Positions 37,401 through 49,241 of a DNA stretch of 64,000 nt are shown here, one piece after another. The notes under the pieces are model-generated. The model saw only the letters and a list, made by a program, of their open reading frames with translations, did no database searches and was not told the origin of the DNA. Each line of letters begins with the position of its first letter. Position 1 is the first letter of the stretch. Source of the DNA: Klebsormidium nitens (Eukaryota > Streptophyta > Klebsormidiophyceae > Klebsormidiales > Klebsormidiaceae); the NCBI GenBank assembly GCA_000708835.1, contig DF237212.1, forward strand, positions 54,734-118,733, given 5' to 3'. The translations under genes and the position numbers were made by a program.

Positions 37401-38261
37401 AGCTTACTAGGCTGCCAGCGGAGGTGGTGTGGAGCCGTGACGAGTTCACGGCCTACCTCATCCTTCAGTCTTACCTAAGTGGCGCCCTGCCAGTGGAAAA
37501 TCTGGCGGCTCTGGAGGACAGGTAGGCTGCACGGACTGGGTAGATGCTGTCTGAAGTCAAGGACTACTGCCTGCATATACGCTCTTTCTAATCTTCTGTT
37601 AGGGGCATCATCAGTATGTGGCGAGGCCGAGAGCTATGCTAGCAACGATTGCAGTCTGCTCTGATTTGTCAGGACTTTGACACGTTGCTTTTGAGTCGGT
37701 TGACTTCGCGGTCAGCGCCAGCCTCGTTGTGAGATTAAGGAAGTGCCTTCGTCAATGATAATTGCTACCTCTGCAGGTATCCTGTGGAAAGCCAGGGACC
37801 CATCGTGCATGCACTGGCAGTGTGCAAGGCAGTCGCGGCTGGAGACTTTCTTAGCTTCTTCAGTCTCCGAGAAGCAGCGCCAAATTTGAACGGCATCATC
37901 ATGGGTGAGCTGTCTCCTGTTTCTTCCAGTCTCACAGTGTATGATTGAGGTGCCGTTCAGGTTCTAGCACAGCTTACATCTTGAAGTGGTATCTTATTCT
38001 CTGTTTGTGCCAGAGTCGGGACTCTCATCTGCGCTCTGGAGCTCGAGGGCTGGTTTATCATAGGGGTTCGTTCTTACGAAGCTTGATTGCTCTGCAGATG
38101 CTGTGGCCAATCAAATGAGGAACGTGGGGATAAGAGACATTCTGGCCGCCGCCGCAGAGCACGAGCTCGCAGTCGACCAAATGGCGGACCTCTTGGGCTT
38201 CCGAGGTAACACCGCTGCCTTTGCTGACTGGATGGAAGCAGAAGGGTTTGCTGCCCGCTGA
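34444..38261 (+). CDS. Tandem CCCH zinc finger (TTP-type) fused to SAC3/GANP domain (527 aa)
   Basis: Nine exons close in frame: 34444-34473, 35049-35111, 35304-35357, 35607-35644, 35902-36817, 37087-37146, 37391-37521, 37777-37904, 38098-38261. Residues 33-52 and 71-90 are two C-x8-C-x5-C-x3-H fingers (LCNKFETAGVCPYGGACQFAH; QCEWLASGRECPYGRRCHFKH), preceded by YKTE and FKTK lead-ins and separated by exactly 18 residues, the tristetraprolin pattern for AU-rich RNA. A Ser/Pro-rich linker (about 95-335) follows. From about 345 the sequence matches the SAC3/GANP fold in the LENG8/THP3 style: ERLAQLQFILDALTRR, FSQCRAQL, DEFTAYLILQSYL, HALAVCKAVAAGDFLSFF, REAAPNLNGIIM and MADLLGF. SAC3-fold proteins act in mRNA export and processing complexes. 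So this is likely a nuclear or shuttling RNA-binding protein. Exon 7 could start 12 bp later, but the chosen start keeps the CRAQL match. Confidence 0.92.
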
Positions 38262-39695
38262 GGCTCCCGCTCGGTGCTTTCATGGTGTAATGAATCGCGA
38301 ATATCAGGGAAATTAACGCCAGATTAGAGATATTTATGGTCTACATCTAGTAGATCAGCGTCACAGATCAGGTCGATAAGTTAATATTGAGTGGGAGAAT
38401 TGTATTGTCAACGAGTTCTCTTAGAGTCCTTAGAATATTGCTAGCTGTGCCTCAGGTGTGCCCAATTCAATTCAGCTATAATCAGCTTATAGTAATCAAG
38501 GAACTGCAGTTTTGAGCTCGACTTGTCTGTAGCAAGAAGGTATATGTGCTTGCCTGTCTAAAGTAGCTGTCAAGAGGTACATACAATTGACGGTGCGCAT
38601 GTTGTATTTGATCTATGGTGGTCAAAAACGTTAGTTTAGAAGCATAGCCTTGTCCATAGCCGTTTTTGCTGTCCATCCTACTTGGATTGATGGTGCTCGA
38701 TTCCTAATTCATTGCGCACATGGCCGATCATCAATTGGATTCTCGTTTGTGGACATGCTGGGTAAGCTTAGTCGAAGATGAGCAATGCTCACCTGTTGAT
38801 ATGAACCCTGCGATATCGGATGCATGATTGTGAAGGCCCACCGTCGACTTCAAACAAGGATATTGCAAGACATATTGTTAATTTTATTAAGTTGTATACT
38901 CAACCATTCATCCACTTGGTTTTTAGCTTTATGTACATACAATCGAATGTCCAGGCCTTCCTTGATAACGCTGGAGTAGCTGGGCGGGGCTATCGCAAGG
39001 ATCGTCTGCGTCAAAAACTGCTTGCTCGTTATCAATCATTGTCAGACTCATCGCACAAAAGTCGGAAACATGCATGCAAGCACTATAGACCAGTAGCTGC
39101 AACTGAGTAAATATGATGGTAGAGAGTCTTTCATGAACCTGCTTCGCATTTTGGGATCCACCTGCGCGTCCAATTGTGATGATTGAGCGCAAATTGATCC
39201 GTTTCAAGACCCGATTCATGGGGGCCAGGTCGAACTTAAAGGGACGGCATAAGACTTGCTGGCATGCAGATATGCGGAATCATTGAAATGGAGGGGTATC
39301 TCTTGTGTAACAATATGTGATGACTTAGTGTCTTCAAAACATGTGCCCGACATATAGGTAGGGTAGTATGCGGGTGGGTGCTATTGTGCAGCATGTGATC
39401 TTTGGGCCTTAGTTGTGATTCCGCTTCTATCCAACATTCAGGAAACACTCAATTACCAGCAAACAAGTCTCTTAGAGAGATAGAGACTACTGGCTTCGAC
39501 AAATGCACATGAACCTACTGAAGGCCTACATTGGACAGAGGCTGCGCTATGATGGTCTGAATAGAGCAATGCAATCGCAAAATTGACTTACATATCTGGC
39601 CCAGTGACCCAGGCACTTCTTTATCAGTATTGTGCAAAGGCGTCCCAGAAGATAAGGCAACTCAAAAAATAACAACGCAGCAGTCTCCGCATCTC
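38262..39695. other. Intergenic, convergent 3' ends
   Basis: 1.4 kb between the CCCH-SAC3 stop and the thioredoxin stop on the other strand. AT-rich; two 3' UTRs expected. No gene, repeat or RNA seen. Confidence 0.45.
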
Positions 39696-40857
39696 TTATA
39701 CAAGCACCGGAAGCTTCTCCTTCAGGAGTTTGTCCAACTTAGCTTTAGTAATGGCCCCCTCATTGTGAGTTAAGAGCTTTCCGGATTCGAAAATAAGGAC
39801 GGTTGGGAGGCCGTATACTTTGTACTTCTCGGTGGTCTTCGGATTTGCCTCCACGTCTACCTTCACCACCTTCAGCTTCCCATCATATGTCTGCACAAAA
39901 CGTGTGTACAATTGAACCAGAACTGACCAGCCACATACTAGACATCACAGTCCAACCTCCGTCTCACTTTCAAGCGTCACAGCCCACCCTTCGTCTCCAG
40001 TACTCTTAAATTGATGTATTTGTATTGTGGCCACAGGGGTACAGATGGGCGAAAATCTGATGACTTGACGACCTGAAGCTTGAAGCTTGCCAAAGGGTTA
40101 CAGGCTTCAACAAGTCGATGAGCGCAACTGCTGCCGGGCTGCTGACCTTCAAGATCTGCTGGCAGCATCAAATACCCAAGCAACACCACAAACCCTAATG
40201 CTGAGCGGCCTGACGAAGACCACGGATGCCTTTGGGAGAAATGTGCGGCTCAATCGGATTCTTTCTTTGTGACCACATCGACATTTGCGCGAAGCAGAAA
40301 GCTCAGCAAGATGCATGCAGCAGAGCGCAAACAAGTGTGGGGCGTCAACCTTCCTAGTATTCCAATTCTAACAAACTCCTCCAGAGTAGTTCAACAGCCG
40401 TTTAACCTAGTGTCAGCATTGTACTCACCTCTGCTGCCCAAGTCATGAGTGGTGCTACTAGCTTGCAAGGCCCACACCAGCTGGCATGGAAATCTACCAG
40501 CACCGGAAGCGGCGACTCAACTACTTCACTTTCAAAGTCAGCATCCCCAATGTCGGCAACCCCTCCCGCGCAAACTATTGAAGGGGAGCAGCTTCTCTGT
40601 CCAGATGGGCACGGCCCGCTCTTGTGCGTCCACCTGAGAGGTAAGCCCGAAGCAAAGGAACTCCTCAGGCGCAGCCCAGATGATGTGTCTGCTGATGCGA
40701 GAGCTCTTTTTAATGAAGGAGCTGCGGACTTCTTCAGAGCTGGCAGCCCTGCAACACAGGATTGCCGGCTGTCTGCGGAAGGGCGGCTCACACCCTGAGC
40801 GTATGCGCACGGACGAAAACACAGCGACTGATGCGCGGCGAGAGCACTGGAGCCCAT
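39696..40857 (-). CDS. TRX-x: Plastid thioredoxin, x type
   Basis: Two exons, 40857-40429 and 39890-39696, joined in phase 0, give 207 residues. The thioredoxin fold starts near residue 105 ([20 protein letters not shown]) with the redox motif WCGPC at 127-131, followed by [12 protein letters not shown], then [30 protein letters not shown] and the ending [17 protein letters not shown]. The '[14 protein letters not shown]' and 'GAITKAKL' stretches are the signature of chloroplast thioredoxin x, which mainly reduces 2-Cys peroxiredoxin. The first 100 or so residues are Ser/Ala/Arg-rich with few acids, as expected for a plastid transit peptide. The family often has a longer loop before GAITKAKL; here it is short (HNEGAITK). 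Head to head with POLD3. Confidence 0.93.
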
Positions 40858-41408
40858 GATGCAGAAATTCTTTCCCTCAGGACAGACCTTTTTGTTGGAT
40901 GCTTAGCTAAGCTGGCAGCTGGCGCCTTTCCTCACGAATCCAATCCAGTGCGCAAGGCTAGATACTCAGAGTCGGATAGGGTACGGTAGTAGATAGGTTG
41001 AGCTGAGCCGAGGATCACACGCACCACGTGCAGGCTCCTCTCTCTCAAAGTACCTACGTCACCCCAAAATGGTTAGAAGCTAACCTTGACGTTTTCTTTG
41101 CCGTGCACTGAAAGACGTCTCTCGGGGACGGAGCGACGTGGAACCACGGGCCAGACTGTTCCAGCAAAGTGACGTTTACTAAACCGACATGTAACGTGGC
41201 TAGGCTAGGTTACCGTCCAATTGGCGCGGGTTAACTTTCCCGCCAGATACCATGGAGAAGGCCCTTGAAAGTGCGTGCTGCACTGCAGACGCCAAAAGTT
41301 TGTCAAAGCATCCTGATCAGTTCTGTGCAGCTAACAATGGCTGCCATTGGCACTTTCCTGAGCATCAGTCAATAGTCTACCCGTGCGTCTTCCTAGACCT
41401 ATTGCGCC
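40858..41408. promoter_or_regulatory. Bidirectional promoter region of thioredoxin x and POLD3
   Basis: 551 bp between the two start codons. The POLD3-proximal half holds two E2F-like boxes (listed separately). The thioredoxin-proximal half shows ccacgtg near 41021 and cgacgtgg near 41134, ACGT cores that in plants are often light- or ABA-linked. Confidence 0.45.
41221..41244. promoter_or_regulatory. Two E2F-like boxes upstream of POLD3
   Basis: TTGGCGCGGG at 41221-41230 and TTTCCCGCC at 41236-41244, six bases apart and 165-188 bp before the POLD3 ATG. TTTCCCGCC is a consensus E2F/DP site of S-phase genes in plants and animals. The pair suggests cell-cycle control of POLD3. Confidence 0.65.
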
Positions 41409-44400
41409 ATGGCTAGCAACGAGCATGCTCAACTGTTGGACAATCTGGACATGCTCGTGGCAGACGAGAAGAAGATAGTAAGCTGTCTCTCTTTCAAAAG
41501 CGCCTGAGGAACAAGCTGGTGCAGCAATGCCTGGCAATTTCAATGGGTTTCAAGAAGCTGCACTCACAGAAGTAGCCTCTGGACTTCTGGTATCTCGTAA
41601 TGCTGCCGGGGTTTCAATTTGGAGCTCGTGGAGTCTGTTCGTTTGGAACACTGAGAGCGCCAGTGGTTGTCGCATAGATCTCGAAGCACCGGCGCTCTCA
41701 TAGTTCCGAGCAGATCTCAAAGCACCGACGCTCTCATAGTTCCGAGTAGAAGTCAAAGCACCGGCCCTCTCATAGTTCTGAGATTTATGACTGTGCAGAG
41801 GTTGAGCGTCAGATTGATAAGTTTAGCATTCCCAGCTCACTTTCGCAGGAAAACTTTTGGACGGAGTGCTTCACAACATTCTCATGTCTTTAAGCATATC
41901 TTTTCCTGAATTCTCAGCGCCTTTGCTCATTTTGTCCAGGTGTCCTTTAAATGGCTCAGTCGAGCGTTCTCCCTCCCTTCAAATACTGCCAAAGAGTGAG
42001 CACATTCTGCTCAAGACCTCTTGAAAGGCTTGACTCCTTGCTACATATTATATATTTGAGCCACAATTGAAACATGCTATGTTGCACGAAGTGAATGCAT
42101 GAAGAGATTGGGATCCCCCACTGTACATGGAATATGCTTCTTATTTTGCCATTCAGCTCAACACATGATGCAGAATTGAGAAGCTCTTACGAGCAGCTTC
42201 CTCTGATCTTTGCATTTCTTTGCAGGGTCCTGAAGGCATATGCTGAGAAGAAGAAGGACGCAGTGAAGGTAGTGTACCTGGTGTCAGGTTGGACCCGCAA
42301 TGACTCACGTGCATTCTCCCTCCAGTTGGTCGGGCCAAGTAGCCTCGAAGGTAAGCCCCAGTCGGTCTCGTCAGCTCAACCTGGTTATGCAGGTGTGTCT
42401 GCAGAGGCAGTCGCGGGGGTGTCTGCCTGCAGAGTTTCTTGGAAGTATAAAAAACTTTCAGGAACTTTTCGGACTTTCTTCTCAAATGTTTGTTGTAGTG
42501 AAGCAGATTCTGTGGGAACAAAAGTGTAGTGCTGCGAACCTGCGGATTGTGGCTATGCACTGAACTGTGCGGGTGTGCAGGGGCCTTGGCAAACTTGGAC
42601 GAGGCATCGTCCCATGTCTACAGCGTACAGCCGTCCATTCCCAAGGACCCAGCTGCTCTTTGGACCCCGGACTTTATCCAGGCAGAGGAGCTGTTCAACC
42701 GGCCGCCAGAGGAGGATAACTGTTTGCGGAATAACAGGTAAGGACGAGGACAAGGTCACTGATGAACAGCTCAAGCTCATCTCATGAACCAGCGATGTCT
42801 CAATGGTGTTATCAGAGGTCTTTTGGAGTTATACTGTGGCGTTCTGGTGCCCGTCTTTGTGATGCAACTTTCTCGAGAGTTAAGTACAGGAGGTCATTTG
42901 CTTCAATCTATCCTCTCCTCTGCAGCTTGAGTGGTGTGGTGTTGACGAACGTCAAATGCAACCCGGGAGGCAGGCGGAGGGCTGCTCCGCCCCCCTCGAA
43001 TGCTGGCGAGGGAGCGCTCAAGCCAGTCGTTCCAAAGGGCACAGCCGAGAAACCTGCGACGCCCCCCGCCAGTCCCGTTGTCAAAACCGAGGAGGTTGAA
43101 GCCGCAGCGCCCAAAGCTGCGAAGCTGGGGGCAGCCCCGAAGGCAGGGCCGGCAACTGGGGCAAAGGGAACGAAATCGAAAGCGGCACCGGCAAAAGGGG
43201 GCCTGGCGAACCTGTGGGGCAAGGCGCCCCCCAAAACAAAGGCCGCTGCTGCAAAAGTAGAGGAGGTGGGGGGCGTCAGGGGGGGTGATGCTGAGGCCCG
43301 CATTCGAGTGATGGAAGAGGCGGAGGGGGGGCAAAGCAGTGGGGAAGAGGAGGAAGAGTTGGCCCCCCGGGGGCGGGCAGGGCGGCGGAGACGGGTGGCG
43401 CTTGACGAGGAGGAAGAAGAGGATGACGGGGGCTCTGAGGGGGCTAATGGCGGTGACGTTGCGATGGAAGATGCGGAGGCGGCCGACCAGGGGGCTGACG
43501 TCGTCATGCGTGAAAGCGAGGAGCCCGAAGCGGGGGCGGCGGAAGAAGCGGAGGCGATGGATGCAGTTGATTTGAATGAGACGACACCTCCCGAGGAACA
43601 CTTGGAAGTGAAGCCGCCAGTTGCTGGGGTCGGGGGTCGAGGGGCTGCTGCGAAACGAAGAAAGATTGCGAGGAGCACTTTTGATGAGAGGGGAAGAGAA
43701 GGTGCGGCCTCCCAACTGGCTTCGATTCGCCTATGTTGCTTCAAGTCAAAGCTGCATCTGTAACTGTCATGCTGTTCTCGTTGGAGGCCGAACTGACGTT
43801 CGTGGATTCCAGATGCTCTGGCTGTTCTGGTCAAATTCAGCGGACGGTTTCCGTGAGTTCTTAGGGGGTTCAAGGAGGCAACCGCTGATACTTCGAGGCA
43901 ACATTTTCGCTTTCAAAGAGTGCATGGCGTTAGCATTCTATTTGCATAGTCATCCTTTGAATGAGCATTATAGTTGACAAGTTCCTCGCAATCCAGTCTT
44001 GAAATCAAAAGCTTATCGTCGACCTTGTGGCAGTCGTCGAAATGGTTTGGGAGGACGAGCTGGGAGGCGAAGGAGCGGAAGCAGTTGCTGACGTTGCCCC
44101 AGAGCCCATCAAAGCGGAACCAAGGTAGGTCTGCACGAGAGTGCTGTTTCTTTGACTGGAATCGGCATGCGCGAGCAGAGCCAAACCTGCGAATCGGGTT
44201 TGACGCTGCATGGTCTGCGTTGGTCGGAGTATCTTTGCTGAGTCTCACAGGCGATCATGGCACGGTCACCCAATCACAGAAGATTCACCCGACGTTGATG
44301 TATGTGCGTCATTCGCTCCCATTAAGAACGTCCACACGTAAAGGATTTCGAGTCTTTTCAAACCCCTTAAGGACACTAGTTGGCGCGATCTTATGATGCA

Positions 44401-44552
44401 GACCTCCATCGCCACCGAAGCCTGCGCCCAAGAAGGCGGCTGCCAAAGAGGCCGACAAGCCAAAGGCGCCAGCGAAGAAAGCTGCTCCTGCTGCCAAGGG
44501 CGGCAAGAAGGGGGCTCAAGGGAATATTATGTCTTTCTTCAAGAAGAAGTGA
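41409..44552 (+). CDS. POLD3: DNA polymerase delta subunit 3 (POLD3/p66-like)
   Basis: Accessory subunit that links polymerase delta to PCNA. Seven exons close to 474 residues: 41409-41477, 41940-41995, 42226-42350, 42581-42737, 42926-43701, 44034-44124, 44402-44552. The N-terminal winged-helix region reads LLDNLDMLVADEKKI then VSFKWLSRAFSLPSNTAKE and KVVYLVSGWTRND, the conserved POLD3/Cdc27 start that contacts the p50 subunit. The middle is Ala/Pro/Lys-rich, then strongly acidic with an RRRR patch likely to be a nuclear signal. STFDERGREVVEMVWEDE is the conserved late motif. The very end, QGNIMSFFKKK, is a PCNA-binding PIP box (Q464, I467, F470, F471) at the usual C-terminal place. Intron 1 contains a 36-bp tandem repeat. 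Confidence 0.95.
41677..41784. repeat. Three tandem 36-bp repeats in POLD3 intron 1
   Basis: Units at 41677-41712, 41713-41748 and 41749-41784, each containing a form of AAAGCACCG.CGCTCTCATAG followed by TTCCGAG. The first two differ at few positions; the third is more diverged. A minisatellite lying wholly in the intron. Confidence 0.9.
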
Positions 44553-45372
44553 CGTGGCAGAACACGCTCATAGAACTTCGTCCTGAAGAATCTGGAAATA
44601 TCGATGTGACGAATGCTAGCTGGCGTCATCGATGCGTTTCTGGCTGACATGTTACTGAACAAGTTGCTTTTGTCAGGATCGCTGGCGGTCATCATTGCTT
44701 TCCCTCTGGATGCATATTGCAACCAAGATTGGGTTCCCAGCTTTGATTGGTGCAAAGTTTGGCTGGACAACCATCTAATAGACACGGATCCAAGAACCCA
44801 GTGATGGCGCATGTCCCGCAAGGAGCTATTGAATGGAGGAATTGTTTCCAGTTGAGTATACCTACCCGGACCTCCTTACTGCGAGCGTTACACAATCATC
44901 ATTTTCGCGAAAGGTATCCATGTGCATGTGCATGAAATACAAAGAAGATATAAGGAGGGCACTGCAGCAGGCACTTCAGCACATGTACCGTTAAGTTTTA
45001 ATGAACAGCACGTCACCTATTAGTGGTAACTTGCATGTCTGTGGGAACACGTCTGCACAAAGCACATGCTAAGCATGATGCATGATGCTTGATTTATTTT
45101 GCAGAATGCATGCCCTTAAACCGAACAAGGTTTTTGAAACCTTACATGTTACCCACAGTTGTACAGTAGTAACGCGTGGGATGATTCCCCCGTAAACGTT
45201 ACTGACCGCGAGCTATAGCTAGCTACACCGCAGCAATCCCTCCACGCTAACTACTCCGTTAGCCCAAAGTTTTCCACCACTTGTCGAGCTTGAAGTCATT
45301 TCATCAAGGGAGCAGAACGACTATACGGTATACCGTAGTTGCATCCTTCTGGCAGCCAGTCCCGCGGATCCA
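44553..45372. other. Intergenic between POLD3 and AIMP1-like gene
   Basis: 820 bp that should hold the POLD3 3' UTR and the promoter of the next gene, same strand. Nothing distinctive beyond an ACGCGT-containing stretch near 45171. Confidence 0.4.
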
Positions 45373-48300
45373 ATGGCGCCTGGGAATCCAGCATCCGGCA
45401 TTGTGTTACATTTGGACGACTCCGCTTCTTCCAAGACCGTTCTTCTGGTTTCCAATGTGGTGCGCTGGGTCAGTGAGGTGGTGGTGGAGGTTCAGAATGA
45501 CAGCAAGGTGAGCCGCTGGAAAATAGACTCTGTACGTAGTAATGATCAGAAAAACGCGCAGAACCGCTGGTTTCGTCCTTTTCTTTAGCAGCTTCAAACT
45601 TCTTAGGCTGGCCGTTAGAGGACTCATGTAGATCTGTTGGCACTATCCTGTGCTCCTTTCAATGCAGACAAGGTCGATACAGATAAGAGCAAACCCTGTA
45701 CCACCCTGCCACAAGTCAGCATTGGTACGTATGAAAATGTCAAATGCTCCCTGCAGGCAGGGCCCATTGCGCAGACTGTCGATGGGGAGGTTTCTGGCGC
45801 TGGTACCATCTCGCGATATCTTGCGCGAGCGGGGGGCGATGTCTGCTTCGGTAGACTCTTTGGGGAGACCCCAGAAGCGCAGGCTGGGGTGAGAATGATC
45901 GTAAACCTAATAGAATTCGAGCCTATTTACAACTTAGACCAGACCTTATGCATTTCCCGCCACCATCTGCAGTCAGCTACTGCTTGACAAGCACCGCACT
46001 TTTCAATCTCCTCTATTGCGCCTGGCACAGCAGGCACTCTATCGAATTCAACAGGACATAGAAACACCAGAAAGTTTGTCAGTTCAACAGGACATAGAAA
46101 CACCAGAAAGTCGTCAAATCAAAAGGCGAGCTTCTTCTCCCACAGGTTGCACAGTGGTTGACCAACAGCAACACCATCTTGACGAGCCCCACTGGTGTCA
46201 CCCCCGCCAGCCGGCTGGCTGCACTCAACGTGTACCTGCAGCCGCGAGCGGTGCTGTTTGGGTCCGGCACCACCATTTCAGTGGCAGACATCGCAGCATT
46301 CTCGTCTGTCCACAAGGCAGTGGTGAGCTTTCAACGTCTTTCCCAGCAGATCAATAGAAACCGCGTTGCTTAGATGCTATAACTGAGATTTTGTGAAAGA
46401 CCTGACCGCCACAACTTGTCCTTACATCTTTGGCTCCTTATGTGGGAAGGACAAACATAAGAATGAACCACTGTGCGGTTCAAGAGTCTGGCTTTGATCG
46501 CGCCTAATCATCTTGACTTCTATGTGAGGACTTTGCAGTCTCTTGTTGGCATCTGGAAGCACGGAAATGAGGTGTGTGTCTCCCTTTTCAGGTAGCGCTG
46601 AGCCCTGAGGACCAGGCCTCTCTGCCCCACCTTCTACGATGGTTTGACTACATCCAGCACGCCGGTGACATCAGCGGAGTCTATACGAAGATTCCGATCA
46701 AAAAGCCCAGCTTCAACCCTCCGGTAAGTGAATGAGTTCCGGAGGCTGTGCTATCTTTCTGCGGCTAGCAGATTCACGTGCTTTGCCTCCCTCGTGAAGT
46801 AAGGGGCCAAGGAAGCCCTTGTGTAAGAAGTAAATGTGAGGCCACAGATTGACAATCCGACCCGTCAATCTGGGTCACCTTTTTGCAAATACGCACAAAA
46901 AGCCCTGATTTCGAGCCTTCCGTTAATTGTCCAGGCCTTGGCAGCCCCTGCCCCTAAACCCGCCAAGCCAACGGAAGCAGAGAGCAGTGCATCGCCGCCG
47001 CCAAAGACACCAGCGGCCTCTCAAGCAACCAGCGAGACTTCTAAGCCCAGCGCTGGCGGCAAAAAGGAGCCTGCTGATACCTCGTCAAAGGCAGCCGCTG
47101 AGGCCAAGGCAGGGGAGGTAGGAAGCGATTACAGATTCCACAATTTCTGCAGTCTTACTTCGGAGACGTCTGTTGGTCGTTCTTTGCTCTTGAAGTTAAG
47201 GAGTGTTTTCTAGCCGCTAGACGGACTGACAGATTATGTAGCAGGGAGTGGTGGTAGTTGAAGGGTCTGTCGATTCTAAGTATGCCGTGTTTTGGCTTGA
47301 TATCGTTCCTGCTCCACCTCTGCTGCGGATAATATCAACACTGTTATACTCCGTGTCTTGTTTTGCAGGGAAAGGCCGATGATTCGAAGGAGAAGAAGGC
47401 CAAGAAGGAGAAGCCCCCCGCTGTGAAGAAAGAAGTGGACGTCAGCATTAGCGCTCTGGACATCCGGATAGGAGTCATCACCAAAGTGGCCAAGCACCCT
47501 AACGCCGACGCGTAAGCAGCCACAGCTCTCATCAAATGGTCTTGTCTCGATCTTATGACATCTGCTTAACTGGTGGTGCCCCTCGATCTCACTATCGGCG
47601 AGATGCTGCGCCGAGCAGATTTCGGCATCTTTACAAGAAGAACAAGACCCTTGGCACGTTGTCAGCAATGAAGTGCACGGCGACGTATTGCATCGTCCTC
47701 ACGATGTCCTGACATCCCCGTCGATCGCCCCGGCCAGTCACTAACAAGGCGAAGGAGCCCACCTTGCTTTCACACGTGAGTGAGACAAAGCTCTAAGCTG
47801 TTGTTCCATGACCACAGGCTTTACGTGGAGGACATTGATTTGGGCGAGGGCCCGCCGCGGCAGGTCGTCAGCGGCCTCGCCAAGTTTCTCACAGAGGAGC
47901 AGATGCACGTGAGGCCAGTGGCAGCCTGAGGTCTCGTCGCTACCGCAGAAATCTTCCGCTCTCTCTGCACGTCTTTATGCCAGTCTTCCTATCTGTTTTA
48001 GCCATCATTCTGGTGCCTTGAGACGCTTGGCTGCATAAGCAGCTTCTGCCAATCCGCTGCCAGCTTATACTGGTCCTGTAGAGCTTGTATAAAATCACAT
48101 CTTCTCAAATTACACTTGGAGTCCCGTTATGACGTCCTTGGTCGGTGCGTGTTCCTGCAGGGCCGAAAGGTGGTGGTGCTGGCCAACGTGAAGCCGGGGA
48201 AAGTGCGGGACGTTATGTCCAGCGGCCTGGTGAGATGCGATGCGCCCATGATTGCACTTTGACGCTCTTGCTCGCTGCTCGTATCTTGTATTCCGGTCTC

Positions 48301-49241
48301 CATCTACTTGGTGCTGCGGGAACGCGGTCACGTTCGTCCCTTGTGTTAGGGCTTTGCCTTTCATATGAGGCGGAACACCCACGGGGGAAATGGTGTCGCT
48401 GCGTTGTTCTACCAATCTTTTGAGCAAGCGCCGCTTTCCAAGATCCGCGTTTTTCAGTGGGTTCGCAAATGCATGCTATAAATTCCGCTTTCGGCAGAGC
48501 GAGATTGCGTGCTTTGGCGAAAGGATCGAGACTGCGATAAGTGATTACTCTTCTTGGTTACAGGTTCTCTGTGCTTCGAATGAGGACCACACGCAGTGCG
48601 AGCCCATCGTTCCCCCAGCTGGTGCGGAGGTGGGCTCGAAAGTCACTTTCCCGGGGTGAGTACAATTTGCGGACGACCGTTGGTGAAAGTTCGTAGTGTT
48701 CTCTGCGCTTGTAGGAGCTGTCTGAATACTTTCGCTGAAGCCGAATCGTTCTTCATTACTAACCGAGCTTCTCTTGGGCTTGCCTTAGAAGCCGTCTGTC
48801 TCGTCGCCGTTTCGCAGGAAACATTCTGTTGAATGTCACTAATGTCCGTCTCCTTTTCCTGCAGGTACGATGGCGAGCCGGAGCCTGTTCTGAACCCCAA
48901 AAAGAAGCAGCTCGAAAAGATACTGCCCGTGAGTATATCCTCTGATGGATGAAGTCTAGAGACGCAAGAAGTTGAGCTGATCTCATCGATTTCGATGCAC
49001 ATGGTGGTTCGTTGAGAAAGGCGCATCGTTGAAACTGTGCTCGTTGTCTTTGCTGCAAGGAGCGCCCAGCTGCGCTACTGCAAGGCTCCTGCTGGTAGGA
49101 AGAGGGATTGGAGCGCTTCTCTTTTTTATTTTGCAGGACTTGAAGACCGACAAGGATGGAGTTGCCAAGTTCCAGGCTGTACCCTTCACGACTTCCCTGG
49201 GACCGTGCACATCGTCCTTGAAAGATGCGATAATCAAGTGA
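45373..49241 (+). CDS. tRNA-binding aminoacyl-tRNA synthetase cofactor, Arc1p/AIMP1(EMAP II)-like
   Basis: Eleven exons close to 486 residues: 45373-45507, 45619-45888, 46146-46322, 46592-46723, 46935-47117, 47369-47511, 47818-47908, 48161-48229, 48564-48655, 48865-48928, 49137-49241. Residues about 100-235 look like a GST-type helical domain (GTISRYLARAGG, LFGETPEAQAGVAQWL, TTISVADIAAFSSVHKAV, LLRWFDYIQH) used to dock synthetases. A Lys/Ala/Pro-rich linker (236-313) follows, typical of tRNA-contacting hinges. From about 315 there is an EMAP II/Trbp111-type OB fold: [64 protein letters not shown], LCAS and VTFPGYDGEPEPVLNPKKKQLEKILPDLKTD. It probably delivers tRNA to methionyl- or other synthetases. 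The join of exons 1 and 2 (and the true N-terminus) is the weak point. Confidence 0.9.
46047..46111. repeat. Direct repeat (29 bp, 36-bp spacing) in an intron of the AIMP1-like gene
   Basis: The 29-bp unit starting ttcaacaggacatagaaaca is present at 46047-46075 and again, identical, at 46083-46111. It lies in the intron between exons 2 and 3. Confidence 0.9.

Noticed and set aside
42908..43873. Long open frames (270-321 codons) on the - strand opposite POLD3 exon 5
   Set aside because: Ala/Ser/Pro-rich mirror of a GC-rich low-complexity exon. The + strand frame continues the POLD3 protein with correct splice phases.
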